Below, piece after piece: positions 1 to 7,489 of a stretch of DNA of 7,599 nt. The DNA comes from Dehalococcoidales bacterium (GTDB lineage: Bacteria > Chloroflexota > Dehalococcoidia > Dehalococcoidales > CSSed11-197). The stretch is taken from contig JAQWDO010000035.1 in assembly GCA_028705415.1 (NCBI GenBank), positions 1 to 7,599 on the forward strand. Direction: 5' to 3'. The first letter of the stretch is position 1; the number at the start of each line of letters is the position of its first letter. A model generated the notes under the pieces. It did not search any database and was not told the origin of the DNA. It saw only the letters and a program-made list of their open reading frames with translations. The translations under genes and the position numbers were made by a program.

Positions 1-1010
1 TTAGCCATATCGCCCACCGATGGGTGAAGGAGCAGACCCGAGGCATTTTCAGCGAGAAGATCACCATTACCTTCCTGAGATCTCAAATAGGCGTAAATCT
101 GATAGATATATCCACTCCGCAGTGTTTCTTCCCGATACCAGCCGCGTGTCACAACGGAGTTGAACTTCGTGTCAATGACGATACGGCGTCCCGCGCCGGA
201 GTGGTCGAGGATGATGTCGGTTCGCATCGAGGGTAGTATTTTGTCTATGCCCAGACTCTTGCTTTCAATCTGCCAGCCAATGGTTTTGCCCGCATCGACG
301 CGCCATCCTTTTTTGGAAAGCACGACATCATAGAAACCGGCGATCCCTTTCTCGTAGAGCTTACGAATCCAGGTAGTTTCTCTATCCGGCAACGACAATT
401 GCTTTGCGCCTGCGGCCTCTGTAGGCAGGGCAAGATTGAAGGCCAGATGGGCCGCAGCAACCATCGGCTGATCATCTGCATCGTGCCTCCCGAAGCGGTC
501 GATGGAGACCTCGCCACGATTCGGACGTTCCCCGGTTACGCCCATGCGCCTCAAGCTTGCCGCCAAAGACCGACATCGGTGTGCCAGCCCCCCACGGAGA
601 ACGATTTTGGATATTTCCTCCAGGGCCGTCCGTACATAGCGGTTTCGGGCTGTATCGATGGTCAATTCATGGAATCGACAGGCAACCTTTCCACGATCCA
701 GTAATCGATGCCTCTCTGTTTTCAGTAGGTCGATGCGCCCGCGCACGCGGCCAAGAACAGCCTCACGCGATTGGTAGCCATAACTCAAGTTGCGCTGAAT
801 ACGACGCTCGACGCGACGGCAAAGCATCTCTGCGACTAGGTCTGGTATGTCATCAGGGTTATCCTCCACGGCGACCTTCGCCTTTTCGAGATCCCTGAAC
901 AAATCCGATGCGTACAGCATGAGCAGCCAAAGGTTGCGCACCGGGATGCGGCCTATTCGGCCAATCCCTTCATGGGCGTCTGATATCAAGTTGGCCGCAG
1001 CAGGTGTCAC
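1..1010 (-). CDS. mcrC: McrC-type nuclease subunit of a McrBC modification-dependent restriction system (3' end outside window)
   Basis: Reading from a GTG at 1010-1008, the frame stays open for 336 codons to the left edge, ending in-frame after GAT ATG GCT with no stop, so the C-terminus is missing. Landmarks of McrC are visible: IPVRNLWLLMLYAS at residues 22-35, GRVRGRIDLL at 87-96, RFHELTIDTARNRYV at 112-126, RKLYEKGIAGFY at 216-227. The nuclease centre is PD-(D/E)XK: Asp265 in MRTDIIL, then Asp280 and Lys282 in VIDTKF, followed by the YQIYAYL helix at 303-309. All key residues are intact. E. coli McrC is about 348 aa; the matching C-terminal segment here would need a few dozen more residues. 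In McrBC, McrC binds the McrB GTPase ring, stimulates GTP hydrolysis and cuts the DNA. The GTG start is chosen because GGAAGGA lies 8 nt upstream; it follows the mcrB stop by 2 nt, so expression is probably coupled. Family assignment is secure; the modified base targeted is unknown. Confidence 0.94.
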   Translation of the reverse strand, partial: MTPAAANLISDAHEGIGRIGRIPVRNLWLLMLYASDLFRDLEKAKVAVEDNPDDIPDLVAEMLCRRVERRIQRNLSYGYQSREAVLGRVRGRIDLLKTERHRLLDRGKVACRFHELTIDTARNRYVRTALEEISKIVLRGGLAHRCRSLAASLRRMGVTGERPNRGEVSIDRFGRHDADDQPMVAAAHLAFNLALPTEAAGAKQLSLPDRETTWIRKLYEKGIAGFYDVVLSKKGWRVDAGKTIGWQIESKSLGIDKILPSMRTDIILDHSGAGRRIVIDTKFNSVVTRGWYREETLRSGYIYQIYAYLRSQEGNGDLLAENASGLLLHPSVGDMA

Positions 1011-1012
1011 GA

Positions 1013-3220
1013 TCAGTATCCTTCCAGCAAGCGTTCTCTCGCCTTCTGGGATTTCTCGAGCGCATCGAACCAATATTCATCGAGCAACGGACCGATCTCG
1101 GTATCAACCACCTGACGGAACCATTCCCGGGCATCACTGATGGGAATACCAAACGGCGGTGTGACATAGCTGTGCCCCACTCGAAACTGAGGCCCGAGAC
1201 CGGTGTCGGCTGAAATCTCGCTGTTCAGGGCAATGAGACGCTTCTCGATTTCGACAAGGATTTCTGAATCAATACCGCACTGGGATTGAACCCAATCGTG
1301 CCAGGGCTTGCCGAGCGTGGGCTCCAAATCGATGAAGGCAAAACGGCGACGCAACGCCAGATCGACCAGAGCGAGGGAGCGGTCGGCAATATTCATCGTA
1401 CCGATGACATAGAGATTGTCCGGGATGAATACACGCTCGCCATCTGACCGTTTATAGGAAAGCTCCAGGGCCTCATTCGGCGTTCTCTTGTCGACCTCGA
1501 GGAGCGTCAGCATCTCGCCGAAAATCTGTGCGGGATTCCCGCGATTGATCTCTTCAATGACTACGACATGTCTTGACGTTGGATCTTTCGCGGCGGCCTT
1601 CATCATCTCCACAAAAGGCCCATCCACCAGCGTGAGCTTTCCGTCTCCCACTGGCCGCCATCCACGAATGAAATCCTCGTAGGAAAGGTTCGGATGAAAC
1701 TGCACCGCTCGGACTTTGCTGTCGTCGCGTTGCCCCATCAAAGCGAAAGCCAATCGCTTGGCCAGCCAGGTCTTTCCCGTGCCCGGCGGCCCCTGGAGGA
1801 TCAGGTTTTTCTTGGTCCGAAGGCGCTCGAGAATCTTTTCGAGTTTTTCCCGGGCGATAAAACATCCATCCGTCAGAATGTCATCGACGGAGTACGGTTC
1901 GATGGGTGCAGCCGTGATCTCTGCCTCGGGTGTGGCATCCGCTTCGTCATCCTGCGCATCAGGGTCTGTGGCATTTGGGTGGGCAGATGTCCCACTATCT
2001 TTGAAAAGCCAGGCGGCAAGTGACAACTCCGGAAATGAGTGGACGGGATAAGCATCCTCCTGGAAACGAGCCTCAAGGGTGTCCAGCACCGCCAGATAAT
2101 CCGTGGCGTTGCAGCGGCCCTTGGGGCCGTTCATGCCAATCTGAATGTTGAGCTTCTTGCTGATGTAACGCTGGGACTGACCATCAAGGGTCGGAAAATT
2201 CCAGGGACGAATCCAGTACAACCCCATGGTAAGGTTCCACCCCACACCATAGCGCTGCGTCGCGTTGTCATAGGCTGAGACAAATGCCGACCGCGCCTCC
2301 GCATCATCCGATTCCGCGAAGGCAATTGCCTGAGCAAAGGCTTCCCAGAGGGTGTCGATGTCATCTGGTTGGCGTTTGTTATCGAACCCGAAAAACCATG
2401 ACTTCTGATTATTGAGAATCGGAATCCCTTCAAAGGAGTCCGGAACAGGCTCAGACACTCCAAGCAGACTGGCAAGCTCGCTCGCAATAGCTTTGCGATT
2501 TGCATCGGTGATCCCCCGGTTGAATATGCCCATAGCCGTAAAGGGGCAGATGTCCTTCAGGGGGCCAGAGGAACCATCCGCGAATTGATCCTGCAGGTTG
2601 GAGAGGCCATCCACCTTCGAGGCAATAACGTGAATTCCCGCAATTAGCTCATCCCGCCTATTCTGAAAGGTAAGGAGCTTGTCTGCTACCGCTTCGTAAA
2701 AGCGGGTCCAGTTGAAACGGCGCTTGTCGACAGCACTATCACCGAAGCGTTCACGCCAGTAAGGGGCATTGCGGAACCGGTTGATGTCTTGTGCCTTTTC
2801 CTCGAAGGTGAATCCGATCAGCGCATCTGTGGTCCAGTCGCCAGGCAAGACCCGCCAGACCGTGCTTCGATTGGTATAGAAGTACCACTCACACGGAGGA
2901 TCGAAAGGTTTCCAGTCAACCTTCAAGGTGCGGCCGTCGCCGAGGTTCTCTTTTACCGTGCCAATGGCTTTGATCGCCATGACGGAAACGGTTTGGCCCC
3001 GGCTATCAAAGGGGAGATCGTGCTTCCGCGTATAGGACGACTTGATCGCAATGCGATCCCCAACCTGGATGGACTTCACAGCGTCGAGATATTTGTCCTG
3101 ATACCCATTTTCCCATATGCCTTCCTGTAGAAAGCGGGGTGTCTGATCATCGGTTCCGCCGTATGTGGCTCCGACAAACCAACAGGCTCGGGCTCCGGCT
3201 CCTTCAGGTTTAGAATTCAT
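1013..3220 (-). CDS. mcrB: McrB-type AAA+ GTPase with N-terminal EVE-like domain
   Basis: 735 aa, with three parts. Residues about 11-160 look like an EVE/PUA-like reader domain: WFVGATYGG, EGIWENGYQDKYLD, VKSIQVGDRIAIKSSYTRK, VMAIKAIGTVKENLGDG and LKVDW, followed by the aromatic-rich EWYFYTNRSTVWRV. Residues about 165-400 are a middle region often seen in McrB homologues (FTAMGIFNRGIT, ILNNQKSWFFGF, GWNLTMGLYWIRPWNF), then an acidic linker at about 408-440. Residues about 445-735 are the McrB AAA+ motor: Walker A GPPGTGKT at 477-484, QFHPNLSYEDFIRGWRP at 507-523, Walker B VVVIEEINRG at 552-561, the McrB-family MNIADRS signature at 609-615, arginine-rich LRRRF at 623-627 and FRVGHSYV at 679-686. 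The MNxxDRS motif is the part of McrB linked to GTP rather than ATP use. McrB forms a ring that reads modified DNA and drives the McrC nuclease. The ATG start has a strong GGAGGAG site 10 nt upstream, 5 nt after the helicase stop. The N-terminus is not the DUF3578-type domain of E. coli McrB, so substrate preference probably differs. Confidence 0.93.
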   Translation of the reverse strand: MNSKPEGAGARACWFVGATYGGTDDQTPRFLQEGIWENGYQDKYLDAVKSIQVGDRIAIKSSYTRKHDLPFDSRGQTVSVMAIKAIGTVKENLGDGRTLKVDWKPFDPPCEWYFYTNRSTVWRVLPGDWTTDALIGFTFEEKAQDINRFRNAPYWRERFGDSAVDKRRFNWTRFYEAVADKLLTFQNRRDELIAGIHVIASKVDGLSNLQDQFADGSSGPLKDICPFTAMGIFNRGITDANRKAIASELASLLGVSEPVPDSFEGIPILNNQKSWFFGFDNKRQPDDIDTLWEAFAQAIAFAESDDAEARSAFVSAYDNATQRYGVGWNLTMGLYWIRPWNFPTLDGQSQRYISKKLNIQIGMNGPKGRCNATDYLAVLDTLEARFQEDAYPVHSFPELSLAAWLFKDSGTSAHPNATDPDAQDDEADATPEAEITAAPIEPYSVDDILTDGCFIAREKLEKILERLRTKKNLILQGPPGTGKTWLAKRLAFALMGQRDDSKVRAVQFHPNLSYEDFIRGWRPVGDGKLTLVDGPFVEMMKAAAKDPTSRHVVVIEEINRGNPAQIFGEMLTLLEVDKRTPNEALELSYKRSDGERVFIPDNLYVIGTMNIADRSLALVDLALRRRFAFIDLEPTLGKPWHDWVQSQCGIDSEILVEIEKRLIALNSEISADTGLGPQFRVGHSYVTPPFGIPISDAREWFRQVVDTEIGPLLDEYWFDALEKSQKARERLLEGY
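1019..1025 (-). promoter_or_regulatory. Shine-Dalgarno site for mcrC
   Basis: GGAAGGA on the minus strand lies inside the last codons of mcrB and ends 8 nt before a GTG. It supports that GTG as the mcrC start; no in-frame ATG was found just upstream in this frame. Confidence 0.65.
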
Positions 3221-3225
3221 AACAT

Positions 3226-4812
3226 CTATTCTCCTCCATTCTCATATCGCCCCCTCAATTTGCATCTCATGGTCAACAGAGCACCGCGTTCAAAGAACGG
3301 CAAGTCGATGGTGTCGCATACCGAACTGCAATACTGCTCGGCAAAGAGCTGCAGGTGAGCGGCGTCACGAGCCACGTCCGGATCGGATGGCAGATACTGG
3401 AGAAGCGCGTCGCTGATAAGCATCACAAACTTGCTTCTCGCCCGGGTCAGCGTCACATTGAATCGTCTCGGGCTTAGGATGAATGCATCTTCAGACGCAA
3501 CAAAATCCCGGTCGGCCACCACATAACTGGAAAGGATCAGGTCGCGCTCCTGACCCTGGAAGCGGTCTACGGTGTCCACAAATGGAGGCGGGTCCATCGT
3601 CATGCCGGCCGCATCCACGAGCAGATTTCTGATGGATGCCATCTGGGCTCGGTGGGGAGTCACGATGCCGATTTTCTGCGTCCAAAATTCCTGGGCGCTT
3701 ACTCCGGCCTGTTGGGCGTCGACCAGCTTCTTGTACAAAAGGGTCAAAGCGGAAACGATCTGCGCCTCAAAAGGGTTTGATAACGTATAGGTGTTGGCGG
3801 AGTAGCTGATCACCACCACAGGGCAGGCTGGGTCAAGAATGCGGAGAAACTCGTCGGACCATGGCAACTGCTCAGGCCAGTCGGCGGGTCTTCCATCAAT
3901 ATTGATGGCGAGATCCAGCTTTCTCTCGGGGAAGAACGCCTCGTATTCGTTCTTATAAAAACGCTTACAGGGCCATGCGGAAATTTCCACGTTGGTCCGG
4001 TAGTTGTGTTTAAGCTGCACCGGGGTGATGCCGTGGGTCTCCTTCATGTAAGAGAAAATGCAGTCAAACAGCCCTTGAACGCTATCCTTCATCTGGAAGC
4101 CGTAGATCGGCCCAAGCTGCCGGTCGTCACCTGCAAGGACAACATGCCCATCAGATTTCAAAAGCAGAAAGTAGGCCGCAGCCGCAGCAACCTGAACCTG
4201 TGATGCCTCGTCGATCACCAGAAGATCAAACCATTCGGCGGTCGGCTCACTATCCTGGTGGTCTTTCTCAGCAAGTCGTCCAAGTTGTTGCCAGGTTCCA
4301 CCCACGATGATGATCCCGGTATCGTCGCCTTTCAGGGCATTCACAAAACCCTGAGCCCTTGCAGAGGTCCTCGGCATATCTTCGATCTGATCACTCAAGG
4401 GAGGTGCGGAGGAGTCGCTTCTCACCCTTGTGACACGAACCGGGCAAGCTAACGCTCCGACAGTGGCCGTCCGTCTGTTGATCAGTTCCAGGACTTCGTT
4501 GAGGACGTTATCGATAGCGTTGTAGTTGCTGGACCCGATACCGACACGCAGCGGAATTCCCGCTTCGGCGTAATGCTCAATCCACCCGAGAATAGTCCCG
4601 GCCAGGACCGTGGTCTTTCCTGTTCCCGGCGGCCCCCAAAGCAAAGAAATCCTGTTTCCGAATGCATCGTGAAAAAGGGATTCCTGCTTTTCGTTAAAGG
4701 CATCCTTCAGGTATGGTGTTACCTTCGCATACAACTGGTTGGTATCAGTGAATGTTTTTCCTGCAGCCAGCGAGCCGGGGGTATACATCAGGCTATGGGC
4801 TGGTTCGGTCAT
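3226..4812 (-). CDS. UPF1/Dna2-like superfamily 1 helicase
   Basis: Starting at the ATG at 4812-4810 the protein is 528 aa and is almost all helicase core. Motifs in order: Q-motif FNEKQ at 39-43, Walker A GPPGTGKT at 60-67, Ia SNYNAIDN at 95-102, Walker B DEASQ at 201-205, III GDDRQLGP at 228-235, IV LKHNYRT at 267-273, V VDTVDRFQGQERD at 412-424, VI NVTLTRARS at 452-460. This order and wording are those of the UPF1/Dna2/SMUBP2 group of SF1B helicases, which act on RNA or DNA with 5'-3' polarity; the substrate cannot be told from sequence. All motifs look intact. It has no nuclease domain, and the stalk and 1B barrel normally preceding the core are not obvious, possibly supplied by the preceding gene. 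The start is uncertain: an in-frame TTG at 4884 with a close GAGGT would add 24 residues and overlap the upstream gene by 47 nt; those extra residues look unlike helicase sequence, so the ATG is preferred. Confidence 0.9.
   Translation of the reverse strand: MTEPAHSLMYTPGSLAAGKTFTDTNQLYAKVTPYLKDAFNEKQESLFHDAFGNRISLLWGPPGTGKTTVLAGTILGWIEHYAEAGIPLRVGIGSSNYNAIDNVLNEVLELINRRTATVGALACPVRVTRVRSDSSAPPLSDQIEDMPRTSARAQGFVNALKGDDTGIIIVGGTWQQLGRLAEKDHQDSEPTAEWFDLLVIDEASQVQVAAAAAYFLLLKSDGHVVLAGDDRQLGPIYGFQMKDSVQGLFDCIFSYMKETHGITPVQLKHNYRTNVEISAWPCKRFYKNEYEAFFPERKLDLAINIDGRPADWPEQLPWSDEFLRILDPACPVVVISYSANTYTLSNPFEAQIVSALTLLYKKLVDAQQAGVSAQEFWTQKIGIVTPHRAQMASIRNLLVDAAGMTMDPPPFVDTVDRFQGQERDLILSSYVVADRDFVASEDAFILSPRRFNVTLTRARSKFVMLISDALLQYLPSDPDVARDAAHLQLFAEQYCSSVCDTIDLPFFERGALLTMRCKLRGRYENGGE
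3231..3237 (-). promoter_or_regulatory. Shine-Dalgarno site for mcrB
   Basis: GGAGGAG sits within the last codons of the helicase gene and ends 10 nt before the ATG at 3220-3218. A nearer ATG at 3225-3223 is followed after one codon by TGA, so it cannot be the start. Confidence 0.75.
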
Positions 4813-4837
4813 TTTTGTCGGTCTCTTAGCCGTTGCC

Positions 4838-7489
4838 TTACCTCCGCTTCCTGGCACGTTTGATCGGTGCTGCCTTGCCGCCAACAGACCTCAGTGCTTT
4901 TTCTATCCTGTCGCTCGAAAAATCCCGGTACATCGGATCAAGGACAAGCGGTGAGTCGAGCGCCACGAGTCCTTGGGCGACGGCAAACTGAAAGAGCCCC
5001 TGGTGACCCGGCTTAAGAACCACATAGGGATTGTCCTGCATGGCCTCCAACCGAATGACCTCTACCTGAAGCAATGCCCCTATCGACTTGTTCGTCATCC
5101 ACCGCTCGGTCAGGCCGTGTTCGCCCAGCAGTTCTTCTGCATCCTGGAAGCCCAATCCAAGTCGCCGACGCCACGGCTCGTCGAGATCCACGTATTCATT
5201 CTCGTTGGATAGGGCGACGGTAAATTCGCCTTCCTTGATTCGGGAATCCCTGCTGGTCGGAGAAAAATCGAAAACATAGAGCGTTTCGTGTTGGTACTGT
5301 GGATTCGCGAACTTGATCTCATCGATGATCGGATCAGCCTCTGCTTGAGGCTTCAAGGTCAACCCGCGTATCGAGAAAAACCTCGCCTCCCGTTCATCGA
5401 CGGGCAGTGAGCGAGTGTTCCGGTTCTCCATTTCCTGGCACGCGACATTGAGCTTCTCAAAAGCGATCAGGCTTCTTGCTGCCTCCGGAACACTTGCCTG
5501 GGAGGATCGTGCGGCAGAGAAGCCGCTCTTTTTCAGCACCAACCGGTCTTTGTAGTTTTCACGCAGTCGCCGGACGATGTGCTGCAAAGCTTGCAGGTGA
5601 ACCTTCGTGGCCCGCTTAATGCCATCGTAGAGTTCGTCCCGGGTGTAGCGCCTCCACTTGGATGGGTCAGTAGGATGAAGTTTATTGAAATGGCGAACGA
5701 AAATTTTGTCCTGCCACAGCTCATAGGCACGTTCGAAGGGGATCTGATCGCTCATTGGGGTAGCGAACCCAAAAGGCAGATCGAATTTATACGGGGTGCC
5801 ATCCTCCCGAACATTTGGGAAGAAACTGTTCGCTGCATCAAACAGGGAGTAATCGTGGGCAACCGGCAGCCCAACCAGCATTCGAAGAACTTCCTTGACG
5901 ATGGTCCCAGGCTGGGACTTGAAAGCATCCGGATCGGGCAACAGGCTGTCCGGTGGGAAGAATCGGGTAAGTACCTCGATCAGTTCGATCACGTCAGGGT
6001 TCTGCATATGACGCTCGAACATGCGCTTGAGCTGACGCACCTCCAGCATGTCCCAGAAGAAGATGTGGGAAGAAAGACGGTCACGAGCGGGTAGACCGGT
6101 GTTGACAGTCGACACCTCCTCTAACCACTCAGAGACCACGGTCGCAAATTCCTTTAGCCTCTCGCGTTCCGTTTCCGGGTTCATCGCATCGACACGGTCG
6201 ACGATGAAAATCTTTTCGTCCGTCACCGGAGGATCGCCGGGTTTGCGGCCGTGCGGGAAATAGAGCCGCGCCGCGCCCAAGGCAAACGAGATACCAGAGC
6301 CCGGGTCGAAATGAATCGTGATAAAGATGCTTTGGTCAGTCCAGGCAGGGATCATCGCGCTGCGCCGCCCATCGACCGGTAAGGGTGCCCCCTCGGTCAG
6401 GGAACGGGCACGAGTGGCCAACGCTGGCCCATCCGCCCGCAACTGGTGGCTGGAGTCGATAACGGATTGCCAGCGATCATCTGCGGTAGTCACGGCTTCG
6501 GTCAGCTCCGCTGTAGAGGTAATGCCATTTGAACGGAGCAATTCCGCCTGCCCCTGATTGAGCCAGGCCAGCCGGGAAAGATGATCGCATTCGGATGCCT
6601 TGTCTCGGCAGTAGCGAACGTAGTCGCAAAGCTGGCACTTGGGACCGACGTGCCAACTGGCATCCTCCATATCGGTCTGTAGAACCCGGAGAAGGCGATC
6701 CTCGAAAAACTGCTTTACGTGGACTTCATAGACTTCATACGGAACCCGAATCAGCGTTTCGCTGAGGGCCTCGGAAACGGGATCTGCGGCTCCCTTGGCC
6801 TGATTAAGCTGGACCAGGTTCCTGAACGCATTGATGTCGTGGCTTCCTGGCCAGATGGTGCCTTCCGCCGAAACGGCATATCTACCGCCAAGTCCCTCTT
6901 GCTGGATGGCTGTGGCCAACGCCAAAGCGTAGTAGGTCACCTCTGTGAAGTGCCGGAGGGATGGCTCCGCAGCCATTTTCACATCAATGATATGGATTTC
7001 GTATTCAGGCACAGTCCCATTGCCGATCAGCGGCGCACCAGTACCACCTGGACGTATCCAAAGGATGTCCGGGCGTACTCTTACCTGGTCGAGACCGAAG
7101 TCGTCGTATGCCTTTTGAAGGCCGGGAGTAATGTTTGTGGGAACCGTGAACTCCGCCTCGATAATTGCCTGCGGTGGTTCCTGTTGCCGGAGGATGTCAA
7201 AAAGGTTCTGGATCTTCTTGAAGGGCTTCCGTCCCAGAAGATCATCGACCTTGTCCTCGAGAAGGAACACAACTTTCCCATCATCTGAGGTGTCGATCAG
7301 ATCCTGGTATTTGTCGGCTTCCCAACGCCGCCCGGCCGCTTTGATAAGTTCAATACCAGGGCGTTTGTAGGTTTCGGCCGAGACTCCAAGTGAGTCCCTT
7401 TCAGCATCACTGGCCAGACGAAACCGGAGAAACCGGTCACAATCGAATTTGAATGTTAGGGCAAGCGTTCCTTTATCGAGTTTCGCCAT
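4838..7489 (-). CDS. Large Fe-S RecB/Cas4-like nuclease, TM0106-like, with RNase H-like region
   Basis: 883 aa from the ATG at 7489-7487. Residues 1-300 look like a Cas4/AddB/Dna2-type nuclease: a lone early cysteine, Cys17 in FDCDRFLRF, pairs with a late Cys285-x2-Cys288-x5-Cys294 cluster, the four-cysteine pattern that holds a 4Fe-4S cluster. Between them are candidate catalytic residues Glu57, Asp141 in VRVRPDILW, and Asp169/Lys171 in IIDVK, then FTEVTYYAL at 181-189 in place of the usual QxxxY. Residues about 305-335 look like a helix-hairpin-helix segment. About 385-560 resembles the RNase H-like (YprB-type) region found in TM0106 proteins, weakly conserved. About 580-883 is unrecognised, ending in a basic KRARKRR tail. 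In one-chain relatives a UPF1-like helicase follows directly; here it is the next gene. An in-frame GTG at 7492 is a possible start, but GGGAGAG is 5 nt from the ATG and only 2 nt from the GTG. Nuclease call is firm; domain limits further on are inference. Confidence 0.83.
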   Translation of the reverse strand: MAKLDKGTLALTFKFDCDRFLRFRLASDAERDSLGVSAETYKRPGIELIKAAGRRWEADKYQDLIDTSDDGKVVFLLEDKVDDLLGRKPFKKIQNLFDILRQQEPPQAIIEAEFTVPTNITPGLQKAYDDFGLDQVRVRPDILWIRPGGTGAPLIGNGTVPEYEIHIIDVKMAAEPSLRHFTEVTYYALALATAIQQEGLGGRYAVSAEGTIWPGSHDINAFRNLVQLNQAKGAADPVSEALSETLIRVPYEVYEVHVKQFFEDRLLRVLQTDMEDASWHVGPKCQLCDYVRYCRDKASECDHLSRLAWLNQGQAELLRSNGITSTAELTEAVTTADDRWQSVIDSSHQLRADGPALATRARSLTEGAPLPVDGRRSAMIPAWTDQSIFITIHFDPGSGISFALGAARLYFPHGRKPGDPPVTDEKIFIVDRVDAMNPETERERLKEFATVVSEWLEEVSTVNTGLPARDRLSSHIFFWDMLEVRQLKRMFERHMQNPDVIELIEVLTRFFPPDSLLPDPDAFKSQPGTIVKEVLRMLVGLPVAHDYSLFDAANSFFPNVREDGTPYKFDLPFGFATPMSDQIPFERAYELWQDKIFVRHFNKLHPTDPSKWRRYTRDELYDGIKRATKVHLQALQHIVRRLRENYKDRLVLKKSGFSAARSSQASVPEAARSLIAFEKLNVACQEMENRNTRSLPVDEREARFFSIRGLTLKPQAEADPIIDEIKFANPQYQHETLYVFDFSPTSRDSRIKEGEFTVALSNENEYVDLDEPWRRRLGLGFQDAEELLGEHGLTERWMTNKSIGALLQVEVIRLEAMQDNPYVVLKPGHQGLFQFAVAQGLVALDSPLVLDPMYRDFSSDRIEKALRSVGGKAAPIKRARKRR

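Noticed and set aside
1..3. TTA at the window edge read as a TAA stop for mcrC
   Set aside because: The mcrC codon frame occupies 3-5 as GCT and leaves bases 1-2 as an incomplete codon, so this TAA is out of frame.
1..1010. mcrC as a pseudogene or frameshifted remnant
   Set aside because: Translation from the GTG at 1010 is uninterrupted for 336 codons with all McrC landmarks in one frame. It merely runs off the edge.
1769..4635. Near-identical stretches at about 1769-1792 and 4612-4635 that look like a dispersed repeat
   Set aside because: Both encode the Walker A sequence GPPGTGKT, of McrB and of the helicase. The likeness is explained by the shared P-loop and similar codon use.
6719..7288. 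189-aa open frame on the plus strand, with other plus-strand frames such as 5579-6094
   Set aside because: They lie wholly antisense to the nuclease gene, whose product has coherent nuclease motifs, and show no recognisable domain. They are shadow frames.
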